The notes: generated from the letters alone by a model not told the origin. Counted from the stretch's first letter, positions 1-11,391 are shown. The stretch is 37,443 nucleotides of DNA from Planctomyces sp. (GCA_002702685.1 PABD01000143.1:1-37443), one strand, 5' to 3'. Numbers and translations: made by a program.

Positions 1-36
1 AGAATACGCAGGCGACTGACGCCGAGGTGTCGTCCC

Positions 37-1686
37 TTATTCACTCGGGACTGCTGGTGGTTTCGGACTGGTAATCTTTATCGGCAAGCCGGTCGAGCGT
101 TCGATGAACGTCGTCACCGAGACCGTATAGTCGTAGGAATCCTGGTACAGAAAATAGGCGTGCTCGAATTCTTCTGTTCGACTATCCGCGTGCCGTTCGA
201 TTTCGAGATTGGTTAATGCGAAGTCGTAGAACGCGACATCGTCCAGGATCCCATGGAAGGGCTCATCCGCGCCTTCGCCCGGTGGGGCGATGTTGCCAAT
301 GACGACCTCTCCCGGGCCTCCTGTAAGCGGGCGGGTCCCCGGCGGGTACTGATGACAGGCGACCTGTTTGCCATCGATGTAAATCTCTTTAAGCCCCGAC
401 GACGTTCGATAAGTAGCGGCCACATGATGGGTTTCGCCATTCTTGAGTTCGTCCAGCGTGATCGGCGCGGCTTCTCCTTCCAGCGGAACCTCCAGTTCCT
501 GGTATCCCTCGCCAATCAGATAGAGGCCGAACGCGAGCACTGGTCCCGGCTTTCGCTTGGGGAATGAATAATCGTTGACGGCGGGATCATCATTCTGAAA
601 CGACAGTAAGAATCGCAATTCGCCGTCCCCTTCCTTGCGAATGATTTCGTCGTAGTCGGGTTCGTCTCCGGTGGTGTAGCCTTTACCCGACCAGTAGGGG
701 CGCATGTATGCTTCCAACGTGATGCCGTCGCTGACGGCGAACGTTCCTGTGCCGAGTGCATCGCCCCCTCCACTGCCGACCGCGATCGCGGCATCCGGCG
801 TGTTGTCGAATTCGATAGCGCCGCCTGTGGGAACGAGCCCACCTACTCTTCGAGTCCCTTTTCCGAGAACTCCATCCGCGTTTCCGTATTTGTCCTGCAC
901 ACGCGAGCCCTTGCCGGAGAATTGCCAGAAATGTCGCGGTCTGGCCCGGGAGGGATTAACGTTTACTGATCCCGTGAGAATTCGCAGTTCCAGCATTTCG
1001 GGGTCAGCCGTTGTCCGGATTTCAAAGTTGCCATGTCCTTTGAACTCAATCTCATCGTAGGTGATGTAGATTTCGTTCCTGGATTTTGCGCTTACGCTCA
1101 TGTCACCTTCAACAACGGCGAGTTGGTCGTCCATCTCAATTTCGATGGTCCCCGGCCCGTTCAGCGTGACTAACGTTCCGTTGCCCATTTTCAATTGCAA
1201 TTCTCCCGTCGGCAATTCGTACTTGCCGAACCGCAATTCCGCCCCCGGTTTCCAATTGGAAAAAACCGAACGCGGTTCCATTGATTCCACAACCGCCAGG
1301 ACATCGCCTTGCCCTTGGAATAAGTCGGAGAAGAACCAGCTGAGTACAGGGATGGCGACGATCACCAACAATAGAAGAGCCAGCAGCCCTTTCCGCATCG
1401 GTTTCTGTGGCCCCGTCAACCTGCGCTGACCTGGGTGTGTTGGCGAGGAACCGTCATGGCCGAACTCAACGGTCATCTGTTTGAGTGTGACCGATTTGAC
1501 CGGTGGCAGCGCAGGTACCTGTTCCGCCTGCATGCGCGCGTGGAGATCGATGTATTGCAGGTATTCCCTTTGCCGTTCGGGCGAACCTTCGAGCAGTTCC
1601 GCCAGACGACTTTCCTGTTCGGCCGTCAATTGACCATCGCAGACCAGATCGAGCAGTTCCTGAAACTCATCATCGGTTGAGGCCAT
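37..1686 (-). CDS. FecR-domain / LamG-domain membrane protein, probable partner of the adjacent ECF sigma factor
   Basis: The 549-residue protein has an acidic helical N-terminus (about 1-60) of the kind seen in planctomycete FecR proteins. One membrane segment follows at about 100-119 (LLALLLLVIVAIPVL). Next comes a FecR-like stretch (about 140-245), and then a LamG/concanavalin-like beta domain (about 310-500, with TLEAYMRPYW and IYIDGKQV). The topology implied is an inner-membrane protein with a small cytoplasmic head and a large outside beta-domain. It starts 3 bases after the stop of the upstream ECF sigma gene, so the two are almost certainly cotranscribed. By analogy with FecR the cytoplasmic head may control that sigma factor, and the LamG domain may sense or bind a glycan outside; both roles are inferred. 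No zinc-binding anti-sigma motif was seen. The family assignment is firm and the role is uncertain. Confidence 0.88.
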   Translation of the reverse strand: MASTDDEFQELLDLVCDGQLTAEQESRLAELLEGSPERQREYLQYIDLHARMQAEQVPALPPVKSVTLKQMTVEFGHDGSSPTHPGQRRLTGPQKPMRKGLLALLLLVIVAIPVLSWFFSDLFQGQGDVLAVVESMEPRSVFSNWKPGAELRFGKYELPTGELQLKMGNGTLVTLNGPGTIEIEMDDQLAVVEGDMSVSAKSRNEIYITYDEIEFKGHGNFEIRTTADPEMLELRILTGSVNVNPSRARPRHFWQFSGKGSRVQDKYGNADGVLGKGTRRVGGLVPTGGAIEFDNTPDAAIAVGSGGGDALGTGTFAVSDGITLEAYMRPYWSGKGYTTGDEPDYDEIIRKEGDGELRFLLSFQNDDPAVNDYSFPKRKPGPVLAFGLYLIGEGYQELEVPLEGEAAPITLDELKNGETHHVAATYRTSSGLKEIYIDGKQVACHQYPPGTRPLTGGPGEVVIGNIAPPGEGADEPFHGILDDVAFYDFALTNLEIERHADSRTEEFEHAYFLYQDSYDYTVSVTTFIERSTGLPIKITSPKPPAVPSE

Positions 1687-1689
1687 GAC

Positions 1690-2319
1690 TCATTCCTCTC
1701 CCCGGGCGTCGGTACGTCGATTGACGCATTGAAACAGTAACCGGCGGATCTTCTGGATCGATTTCCGAATGGCATACACCGAACGTGATTCTTTCTTCGC
1801 CAGTTCTTCGGCGGTCAGGCGTGTCGTGTAATAGGTTTTATACAACTGTTGATCCACGGGGCGCATTTTTCCCATACAGACGGAGAATCGTTCCCAACGT
1901 TCTTCAAGCTCCGGTTGCAGCTCTTCCTGCTGAGTGGCGAGTTCCTCGAGCAACTTCGGTTCGAAGAGGACGACGGTATCGCGATGCTGCTGATGTCGAT
2001 AGTCGCGTACGCGATTGAACGCCACCGCCCGCGCCCAATGATAGAAACTCGAGCCGGGTTCAAATTGTCCGAATTCCTTCCACAGGTAGAGCGCCGTTTC
2101 CTGCAAGATTTCCTCGGCGGCATCGTGACGCGGCACCAGGGCGAAAATGAATGCGTACAGCGACCCTCGCGACTCTTCCATCAACTGTGTAAACCGGGAA
2201 ACCCGCAGTTGATCAGCAGGGTCGTGTTCCGAATGAGGCAAGAGAGATGAAGATGGGCCGGGATCGGTCACGGCGAGGAGCGTACTCTTAACGAGAATCA
2301 GGGAGAATGTACCTGTCAT
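1690..2319 (-). CDS. ECF sigma-70 factor, Rhodopirellula/Verrucomicrobium family
   Basis: This 209-residue protein directs RNA polymerase to a specific promoter set. Sigma region 2 lies at about 43-108 (AAEEILQETALYLWKEF, then the FYHWARAVAFNRVRDY stretch that contacts the -10 element). Region 4 lies at about 145-200 (LTAEELAKKESRSVYAIRKS), a helix-turn-helix for the -35 element. The motif style matches the planctomycete/verrucomicrobial ECF group. The first 40 or so residues are unlike the family core and no ribosome binding site is visible, so the true start could be an internal codon such as the GTG at residue 17. It is the first gene of a two-gene unit with the FecR/LamG protein, and diverges from the PSCyt1/DUF1553 gene across a 141-204 bp gap. 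Its targets cannot be read from the sequence. Confidence 0.9.
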   Translation of the reverse strand: MTGTFSLILVKSTLLAVTDPGPSSSLLPHSEHDPADQLRVSRFTQLMEESRGSLYAFIFALVPRHDAAEEILQETALYLWKEFGQFEPGSSFYHWARAVAFNRVRDYRHQQHRDTVVLFEPKLLEELATQQEELQPELEERWERFSVCMGKMRPVDQQLYKTYYTTRLTAEELAKKESRSVYAIRKSIQKIRRLLFQCVNRRTDARGEE

Positions 2320-2523
2320 CGTAACCCAAAACCCCCGCGGCGAAACAGGTTGGAAAGCGGGAATTACGCTTTATGGCATAGCTGGAACACAAAACCTGGA
2401 ATATCATTCAAAAAGTTGAATTTTAGGGGTATCAACATCGCCGGGAAGATACCTTAAGTAGTGCGGAAGTGCGTCTTTCGCATTCCTTTCCAGCCGCGTT
2501 TCTCACGTTTCATTCGATCTGTC

Positions 2524-5500
2524 ATGCGCCTGACTCTTCTCATAAGACTGCTCCCCTGTTTCTGCCTGTCGTACTCTGCACTGGCCGACACTTCGTCGCT
2601 GCGGGCCGCGGAGGCCGATGATTTTTTCCGTGCGCAGATCGCTCCCATTCTGCAGACCAAATGCCTTCGCTGTCATTCCACCGAAAAAGCGAAGGGGGAA
2701 CTCGATCTGTCGAGTGCGGCAGGCTGGCGCAAGGGGGGGACGGGCGGGCCTCTGTTTGATGCCGATGACCCCGCCGCGAGTATGCTGCTCGATTATGTCA
2801 CGGGTGACGATCCGTTAATGCCCGAGAGCGGGCCACCGCTGACTCTGGATGAGATCGAACTCGTACGCGCCTGGCTGTCGCAGGGAGCGGCCTGGCCAGA
2901 TGACGTGCAACTGACTCCGCCCGGGGCGGACCTCGACTGGTGGTCGCTCCAACCGCTTGCGGAACCGCAGGTGCCCCAGCTTGATGAAGCAGGATTGAAA
3001 TGGGCACGGACACCGGTCGATCATTTCGTGTACCAGCGACTCCAGGAACAGGGGCTTACACCCAACAGTGAAGCCGATCGCCGTACTTTGTTGCGCCGGT
3101 TGTATTACGATGTGACCGGGCTGCCTCCTTCCTTTGAGGAGGTCGAAGCGTTTGTAAAGGATGCAGATCCACTCGCGTACGAAAAACGCGTCGATCAATT
3201 GCTCGACTCACCTCACTACGGAGAGCGATTCGCGCGGTACTGGATTGACATCGTCCACTGGGGTGAGACACATGGATACGATAAAGACAAACCCCGCCCG
3301 AACGCGTGGCCCTATCGCGACTACCTGATCCGCGCATTCAACAGCGATAAACCGTACGACCGCTTCGTCAAAGAACAACTGGCGGGGGACATTCTCTACC
3401 GGCAGACTCCAGATGGCATTCCGGCTACCGGCTTCATTGCCGCCGGGCCGTGGGACTTTATCGGGCATGCTGAAGTTCCCGAAACCAAAATCGACGGCCA
3501 GGTCGCGCGCAATCTCGATCGCGATGACATGGTGACGACGACGATGAATACGTTCGTCAGCACGACCGTTCAATGCGGACGCTGTCACGACCACAAGTTC
3601 GATCCGGTTTCCATGGAAGATTATTACAGTCTGCAGGCCGTCTTCGCCGCGCTCGACCGGGCGGATCGCGAATACGACGCCGATCCCGAAATCGCCGAAC
3701 AACGCCGTGCGTACTCAGAGGCGATCAGCACGCTCGAACAGCAACTGGCGGCATTGCGGCAAACGGCCATGGAACAAGCCGGGCCGGAATTGAAACAAGT
3801 ACGGGAAAGCCTTGCTGAACTGGAAACAACCTTGCCGACGGCGCAGTCAACCGCCTTTGGTTACCACTCGCAGATCGCCAGTTCTGCCGATCAGGCGAAG
3901 TGGGTGCAGTTGGATCTCGGCCAGGAAGTCGACCTCGCCAGGATCGTGGTGGTCGGAGCGTATGATGACTACAACAACATCGGTGCCGGTTTCGGGTTCC
4001 CGCTTCGGTTCCGCATCGAAGTCGCCGACGATGCCGAGTTCAAAGCGAACATGCGCACGGTTCTGGATCGCACGCAAACGGATCAACCGAATCCGGGTAC
4101 CCGGCCGCAGGTCATATCGCTCGATGAAAGAGCTCGCTATGTTCGCCTCACCGCAACTCGACTGGCGATGCGCTCCAACGACTATATTCTGGCTCTCGGC
4201 GAAATGCAGGTGCAGGACGACACCGGCGCCATTATTCCAGTAAGCGAAGTGACGAGCCTCGACTCGATTGAATCGGGGGAACGCTGGGGACGTCAGAATC
4301 TCACGGATGCCAAATTCTACGGCGCCCCGGAGCAGAGGGAAACGTGGGACAGCTACCTGGCGATGCTCGAGCAGGAAGCGAGTCTCACGGCGTCCCAGAT
4401 TCCAGTCGAAGTACAACAACAGCTTGCGGCGACCGAAGACGCTCTAAATGCCAGGAAAAAAGAGCTCTCCGAATTGCCGCCGAAACAGAAGGTGTACTGC
4501 GGCATGGTTTACACCGGCTCGGGGACGTTTCTCGGCCGGGGTGCAGAGGGTGGAAAACCGCGGGACATCCATGTGCTGGACCGGGGGGATGTCGAGAAGA
4601 AGCTGCAGCTGGTATCGCCGGGGACGATTCCGATTCTGAAAGACAGCGAGGATCCGTTCGATCTCCCCGCGGATCATACGGAGGGAGATCGCCGGGTCGC
4701 GCTCGCCGAGTGGATTGTGCGGAAGGATAATCCACTCACATGGCGTTCGATTGTGAATCGAATCTGGTTGTTTCATTTCGGGCGTGGCATCGTCGACAGC
4801 CCGAATGATTTCGGACGCATGGGACAATTACCGACACACCCGGAACTGCTCGACTGGCTCGCCATTCAGTTTCGCGATAACGGGCAGAGCATCAAGTCAC
4901 TACATCGCCTGATGCTGACAAGCGCCGCGTATCGACAAAGTTCAGCGCATCGTGAAGAGATGGCGGAAATCGATTCCAGCAATCAGTATTACTGGCGGAT
5001 GAACAGGCAGCGTCTTGATGCCGAAGCGGTGCGGGACTCGGTGTTGCTGCTTTCAGGGAATCTGAATCCAGAAATGTATGGTCCCTCTTTTCAGGACTTC
5101 GTGATTCAGAATCCGGAACATTCGCCGCACTATGAATACGATCTTTACGATCCGACCAACCCGGAATCGTTCCGTCGATCGATCTACCGGTTCCTGGTCC
5201 GATCGCAACCGCAGCCGTTCATGGAGACTCTCGACTGCGCCGATCCGTCCGAACGGGTTCCCAAACGGGCGGAGACATTGACCGTGCTGCAGGCATTGGC
5301 GTTATTAAACAATGGATTCATGTTGCACATGTCGGCAACCATGGCCGACACCGTCGCGCAGCAGGCGTCCGAACCAGAGGCACAGGTTCAACTCCTCTTC
5401 CGCAAAGTGCTGCAACGCGATCCGACCGACGACGAACAAAAACTGTTTATGAGTTACCTCGCCGAACACGGGCTGGCCAACTCGGCCCGGTTGATGTTCA

Positions 5501-5529
5501 ACCTGAACGAATTCGTATTCGTGGACTGA
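2524..5529 (+). CDS. Secreted PSCyt1-DUF1549-discoidin-like-DUF1553 protein
   Basis: This is a large planctomycete-type exported protein. The ORF track opens at a GTG (2461), but I prefer the ATG at 2524 because it directly begins a signal peptide (MRLTLLIRLLPCFCLSYSALA). In ORF-track numbering, a haem-type CxxCH (CLRCH) at 68-72 marks the PSCyt1 cytochrome-like domain. DUF1549 follows at about 165-375 and ends in a second CxxCH (CGRCH, 372-376). A beta-rich insert at about 460-590 (WVQLDLGQEVDLARIVVVG, YVRLTATRL) resembles an F5/8 type C carbohydrate-binding domain. DUF1553 occupies about 735-1000 (NPLTWRSIVNRIW). The partner DUF1501 gene lies 58 bp downstream, the standard pairing in this phylum. 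Genes of this type are often linked to polysaccharide use, but the biochemical function is not established. Confidence 0.93.
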   Translation: MRLTLLIRLLPCFCLSYSALADTSSLRAAEADDFFRAQIAPILQTKCLRCHSTEKAKGELDLSSAAGWRKGGTGGPLFDADDPAASMLLDYVTGDDPLMPESGPPLTLDEIELVRAWLSQGAAWPDDVQLTPPGADLDWWSLQPLAEPQVPQLDEAGLKWARTPVDHFVYQRLQEQGLTPNSEADRRTLLRRLYYDVTGLPPSFEEVEAFVKDADPLAYEKRVDQLLDSPHYGERFARYWIDIVHWGETHGYDKDKPRPNAWPYRDYLIRAFNSDKPYDRFVKEQLAGDILYRQTPDGIPATGFIAAGPWDFIGHAEVPETKIDGQVARNLDRDDMVTTTMNTFVSTTVQCGRCHDHKFDPVSMEDYYSLQAVFAALDRADREYDADPEIAEQRRAYSEAISTLEQQLAALRQTAMEQAGPELKQVRESLAELETTLPTAQSTAFGYHSQIASSADQAKWVQLDLGQEVDLARIVVVGAYDDYNNIGAGFGFPLRFRIEVADDAEFKANMRTVLDRTQTDQPNPGTRPQVISLDERARYVRLTATRLAMRSNDYILALGEMQVQDDTGAIIPVSEVTSLDSIESGERWGRQNLTDAKFYGAPEQRETWDSYLAMLEQEASLTASQIPVEVQQQLAATEDALNARKKELSELPPKQKVYCGMVYTGSGTFLGRGAEGGKPRDIHVLDRGDVEKKLQLVSPGTIPILKDSEDPFDLPADHTEGDRRVALAEWIVRKDNPLTWRSIVNRIWLFHFGRGIVDSPNDFGRMGQLPTHPELLDWLAIQFRDNGQSIKSLHRLMLTSAAYRQSSAHREEMAEIDSSNQYYWRMNRQRLDAEAVRDSVLLLSGNLNPEMYGPSFQDFVIQNPEHSPHYEYDLYDPTNPESFRRSIYRFLVRSQPQPFMETLDCADPSERVPKRAETLTVLQALALLNNGFMLHMSATMADTVAQQASEPEAQVQLLFRKVLQRDPTDDEQKLFMSYLAEHGLANSARLMFNLNEFVFVD

Positions 5530-5587
5530 GTGGCTACTTGTGGTGCCTCATTGATTTCAACCGAAAAATACCTGACAGACCTGAATC

Positions 5588-7096
5588 ATGCAGAACTATT
5601 CTGAACCGATAACTCCGAATTCAATCTCCCGCCGCGAGTGGCTCTGGCAGTCCGGCGGTGGGCTGGGAGGTATCGCGCTCGCTTCGTTGCTCAGTGATCA
5701 ATTTTCTGATCAGGCGCTGGGGGCGACGGCCGCCGCAGCGTCCGGTGGCGTAGTGCAGCCGCTGCATGTCCCGGCGAAGGCGAAGCGGGTCGTGCAGTTA
5801 TTCATGTCGGGCGCGGCAAGTCATATCGATACTTTCGACTATAAACCCGCACTGATTGAACAACATGGACAGAAGTGGGACCCGGGTGAGAAGGTCGAAT
5901 TGTTTCAGAATGGATTGGGGAATACGCTGAAGTCTCCCTGGTCATGGAAGCCGCATGGCGAATCGGGAAAACATCTGTCTGAGATTGTCGCGCCGCTCGG
6001 TAACTGTGTGGATGATATCGCGTTCGTTCACAATATGGTCGCGAAGACCGGGGTGCACAGCCAGTCGACGCTGCTTCAGGCCACCGGTTTTCAGGAGCCT
6101 GGCTTTCCCGGTGTTGGGGCGTGGGTCAGTTATGGCCTCGGGAGTATGAACAAGAACCTGCCGACGTTTGTCGTGCTGCCCGATCATCGCGGGTTCGCTT
6201 CCAATGGCGCCAAGAACTGGAGTTCCGCCTTTCTACCCGCGCATCATCAGGGAACCGTACTTCGACCGGGAACGGAGAACCCGATCAATGATCTCTTTCC
6301 CGCCGACAATGATTTCATTTCCAACCGCAGTGAGCGGGATACGCAGAAGTTGCTCGAGCAACTCAACGAACGGCATCAGGCCGAGCGACCGGGAGACTCG
6401 CGTCTCGAAGCGCGGATCAAATCGTATGAACTGGCGGCGCGGATGCAATTGGCTGCGCCGGAAGCACTCGATCTCTCGGGGGAGCCGGAGCATATCCTGA
6501 AGTTATACGGGCTCGATCACGGCATGTCGTCGTTTCCGAAGGAGATCAACCCGGTCGAGGAGACGGAATACTTCGGGCGGAAGTGTCTCGTCGCGCGTCG
6601 GTTGCTTGAGCGCGGGGTGCGGTTCGTCCAGATCTGGAGTGGCAACGACAACCGGTTCCCGCGCCGCAATTGGGATTCGCATGAGGATATCGCCCGTGAT
6701 CATGGTCCGCTGGCGATTGGTATGTCGATGGGCGCGGCGGCGTTGATTCAGGATCTCAAACAACGCGGCATGCTCGACGATACGCTGATTCTGTGGACGA
6801 CGGAGTTCGGACGAATGCCCTGCTCGCAGGGATCGACGGGGCGGGACCACAACCCGTTCTGCTTTACGAACTGGCTGTGCGGCGGCGGCATCAAAGGAGG
6901 TGTGACCCATGGTCCTTCCGATGAATGGGGATTTAAACCCCAGGACCGAGAGCACCCGACCACGTGTTATGACATTCACGCGACGCTGCTGCACCTGTTG
7001 GGGATCGATCATACCCGGCTGACATTCCGCTCGAACGGAATTGATCGACGACTGACCGACGTGCATGGGCATGTGATTGACGAATTGCTGGCGTAA
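5588..7096 (+). CDS. DUF1501 family protein, Tat-exported, alkaline-phosphatase-fold relative
   Basis: This 502-residue protein begins with a twin-arginine export signal (SRREWLWQSGGG followed by a hydrophobic run), so it should be exported folded. The body matches DUF1501: an early RVVQLFMSGAASHIDTFD segment, LWTTEFGRMP in the C-terminal half, and a late GRDHNP motif with a following His-rich strand. DUF1501 is related to the sulfatase/alkaline phosphatase superfamily, and these Asp/His motifs fit metal ligands; no substrate is known. It follows the PSCyt1/DUF1553 gene and the two are probably coexpressed. No Shine-Dalgarno sequence precedes the ATG. A 12-base sequence (GAAAAATACCTG) lies 13 bases before the start and recurs just after the gene. 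Confidence 0.93.
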   Translation: MQNYSEPITPNSISRREWLWQSGGGLGGIALASLLSDQFSDQALGATAAAASGGVVQPLHVPAKAKRVVQLFMSGAASHIDTFDYKPALIEQHGQKWDPGEKVELFQNGLGNTLKSPWSWKPHGESGKHLSEIVAPLGNCVDDIAFVHNMVAKTGVHSQSTLLQATGFQEPGFPGVGAWVSYGLGSMNKNLPTFVVLPDHRGFASNGAKNWSSAFLPAHHQGTVLRPGTENPINDLFPADNDFISNRSERDTQKLLEQLNERHQAERPGDSRLEARIKSYELAARMQLAAPEALDLSGEPEHILKLYGLDHGMSSFPKEINPVEETEYFGRKCLVARRLLERGVRFVQIWSGNDNRFPRRNWDSHEDIARDHGPLAIGMSMGAAALIQDLKQRGMLDDTLILWTTEFGRMPCSQGSTGRDHNPFCFTNWLCGGGIKGGVTHGPSDEWGFKPQDREHPTTCYDIHATLLHLLGIDHTRLTFRSNGIDRRLTDVHGHVIDELLA

Positions 7097-7185
7097 ACAG
7101 GCCGAGGTCCCCCTTGGAAAAATACCTGTGGGCAAACTTCGCTTTGATTCCCTGACGGATTAAAATATGAACAAGGGACCAGTGA

Positions 7186-9273
<2,088 letters not shown>

Positions 9274-9376
9274 GAAAAGGTACCGGACGGGGGCTGGGGA
9301 ATCGGCTTTCCGCAAGTGGCGAAATCGGGTAAAAGTCCTGCCCACATCAGCAAGGATGTTGTGAGCCGGATTTTGC

Positions 9377-10648
9377 ATGTCTGATAAAGTTTTCAACCAC
9401 GCCCCCCCGAGTACCGTTCCGCTGCGGAGCTCGTCCTCGGAACATTTGCCAGCATTCGACCATATTCGCGTGGCCGGAGTGCTGCTGGTATTGCTGCTCC
9501 ACGCGCTCACCCCGTACGTGACGCACAAGATGCCGCTGCTTGTCTGGCCGGTACTCGAATTCCCAGGTGACGAAATTCTCGACGCCATCTTCTGGTGGAT
9601 CGAATGTTTTGTAATGCCGCTCTTTCTGCTGTTGTCAGGTTATGTGACGGGACGGCTGTTGCTCCGCCATTCCCGTATCGAGTTTTTCCGGCATCGGAAG
9701 CGGCGTCTGCTGTATCCACTGCTGTTGGGAATGGTCTTCGTTCTGCCGTTCGACCTGTATTCCTGGGGATTGGGCTTCGTGGTGCATGGTGATGCCAGCT
9801 GGGATAACCTGCGGGCGCTCAAATTCGGCGATCCGATCGACGACAACCTGTGGGGACTGTCCCACCTGTGGTATCTGCAGTACGTTTTTCTGTACTGCAT
9901 GTTGCTTACGGCGGGGCTCTGGCTGCTGGAGCGGTATCCGCGTCTGGATGCTTTTCTGCGGCGGATCGAACCAAAAAATCACTGGCTGAAAATCAGTTTT
10001 CTAGCTGTTGCCGGAGTGCTCTTGCTGCACTGGGAACCCGCGGTGGTCGTTGGTTTTCAGCACCGATTCTGGCCCGTTCCGTCCAAGTTCCTATACAGTG
10101 GTTTGTTCTTCCTCGGGGGATTCTGGCTCCAGCGCGCGGAGGGAAGTCTCGACTGGCTGAACAAGTGGGGGCCGGCCTGTGCTGTCGGTGCCGGTGGCGT
10201 CTTCTTCTGCGCCCTGCCGCTCATTCACCAGGAAATCCGTGCGGTGATTTCAACCGATGAACGGTGGTTGATGTGCTCTTCGATCGTCATTACGGCGTGG
10301 TTCAGTTGCCTCGGCCTGATGGGGTGTTGTCTCCGCTGGTTCGATCGGGATGTGACGTGGATACGCTATTTCGCCGCCGCCTCCTTCTGGATGTACCTGG
10401 TCCACCACCCGATAATTGGGGCGATTCACACAGGACTTGCTTTTGTTTCGCTGCATCCAATGCTAAAAGGAGTGTTGGCCTGGTTACTCATTGTGGGGGT
10501 GACCGTCGGCAGCTACGAACTGTTTGTCCGCCAGACGGCGCTCGGCGCGTGGTTGAACGGAAAACCGAAACGGCGCGCCAGACAGGAGCCCTCCGAAGCG
10601 AAACCGCGTGGGGAATCGGCTCCCGCTCCGCTCTCGGAAGCTGCCTGA
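9377..10648 (+). CDS. Membrane acyltransferase 3 family protein (OpgC/MdoC-like)
   Basis: This 423-residue protein has about ten hydrophobic segments. It carries the N-terminal signature of acyltransferase family 3: a first helix with an RVAGVLLVLLLHA motif whose His is the usual active-site candidate, then MPLFLLLSGYVTGRLL followed by a basic RHRKRRLLYPLL loop. This layout and the HLWYLQYVFLYC segment resemble OpgC/MdoC-type glucan succinyltransferases. The family moves acyl groups from the cytoplasm onto exported glycans or lipids. The acceptor here is unknown, and the OpgC likeness is only by general pattern. The basic C-terminal tail (about 30 residues, KPKRRARQEP) is likely cytoplasmic and disordered. 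It is flanked by ligA and queE with no functional link evident. Confidence 0.85.
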   Translation: MSDKVFNHAPPSTVPLRSSSSEHLPAFDHIRVAGVLLVLLLHALTPYVTHKMPLLVWPVLEFPGDEILDAIFWWIECFVMPLFLLLSGYVTGRLLLRHSRIEFFRHRKRRLLYPLLLGMVFVLPFDLYSWGLGFVVHGDASWDNLRALKFGDPIDDNLWGLSHLWYLQYVFLYCMLLTAGLWLLERYPRLDAFLRRIEPKNHWLKISFLAVAGVLLLHWEPAVVVGFQHRFWPVPSKFLYSGLFFLGGFWLQRAEGSLDWLNKWGPACAVGAGGVFFCALPLIHQEIRAVISTDERWLMCSSIVITAWFSCLGLMGCCLRWFDRDVTWIRYFAAASFWMYLVHHPIIGAIHTGLAFVSLHPMLKGVLAWLLIVGVTVGSYELFVRQTALGAWLNGKPKRRARQEPSEAKPRGESAPAPLSEAA

Positions 10649-10695
10649 AACGCTTGCCGTTTGATGCTGCTTCGATTCATCCTTTATTGTTGCTT

Positions 10696-10714
10696 TTTCG
10701 ACCCGTGGTCGAAA
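10696..10714 (+). other. Perfect 8-bp hairpin upstream of queE
   Basis: TTTCGACC and GGTCGAAA form an exact inverted repeat around a 3-base loop, 13 bases before the queE start. There is no T-run to make it a convincing terminator, and it lacks the A-rich tail of a preQ1 riboswitch. It may be an operator, or it may mask the start region. Confidence 0.35.
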
Positions 10715-10727
10715 TTGGTTCGCTCCC

Positions 10728-11363
10728 ATGGTGTACGCCGTCAAAGAAATCTATTTCACGCTTCAGGGTGAAGGCGCGCATACAGGTCGGCCGGCGATCT
10801 TCTGCCGGTTTGCGGGATGTAATCTCTGGACGGGACGCGAAGCGGATCGCGCGAAGGCGATCTGTCAGTTCTGCGATACCGATTTCGTGGGGACCGACGG
10901 ACCGGGAGGAGGCTCATTTGCCTCCGCCGAAGACCTTGCCCGAACATTGCGGACCTGCTGGCCGGGTGATAGCAGAACTACACCCTATATCGTGTTCACC
11001 GGTGGAGAGCCGTTGCTGCAGATTGACCGTTCTCTGGTCGAGGCGGTGCATGCGCACGGAATTATCATGGCGATCGAGACAAATGGGACCCGGCTGCCGC
11101 CAGAGGGGATCGACTGGATCTGTGTCAGCCCCAAAGCGGGGAGCGATTTCAAACTGAAATCGGGGAATGAGCTCAAGCTCGTGTACCCGCAACCGGGGGC
11201 GATGCCGGAGGTATTTGCAGATCTCGACTTCGAGCATTTCTACCTGCAACCGATGGATGGTCCCGATGCGGAAGCGAACACGCGCGCCGCACTTAAATAC
11301 TGCCTCGAACATCCGCAATGGAAACTGAGTTTGCAGACACACAAGTTTCTGGGGATTGATTGA
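10728..11363 (+). CDS. queE: 7-carboxy-7-deazaguanine synthase QueE (radical SAM)
   Basis: QueE converts 6-carboxytetrahydropterin to 7-carboxy-7-deazaguanine, a step towards queuosine and related bases. The 211-residue protein has the typical start (KEIYFTLQGEGAHTGRPAIF). The cysteines for the 4Fe-4S cluster are C31, C46 and C49, a CX14CX2C spacing rather than the standard radical SAM CX3CX2C; this expanded loop is known for one structural class of QueE. The SAM-binding GGEP motif follows at about residue 92 (FTGGEPLLQ). CDTDF after the third cysteine also fits the family. No other que gene lies in the window. The end faces a strong terminator shared with the convergent oxidoreductase gene. 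Confidence 0.96.
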   Translation: MVYAVKEIYFTLQGEGAHTGRPAIFCRFAGCNLWTGREADRAKAICQFCDTDFVGTDGPGGGSFASAEDLARTLRTCWPGDSRTTPYIVFTGGEPLLQIDRSLVEAVHAHGIIMAIETNGTRLPPEGIDWICVSPKAGSDFKLKSGNELKLVYPQPGAMPEVFADLDFEHFYLQPMDGPDAEANTRAALKYCLEHPQWKLSLQTHKFLGID

Positions 11364-11391
11364 GGCAGCCCTTAAGTTGCCAAGCTCGCGC

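Noticed and set aside
10696-10714. Possible preQ1 riboswitch ahead of queE
   Set aside because: There is a hairpin, but the A-rich tail and the pseudoknot partner of preQ1 riboswitches are absent.
10264-11157. 297-residue plus-strand ORF overlapping the acyltransferase and queE
   Set aside because: It spans two well-supported genes in another frame and has no family features.
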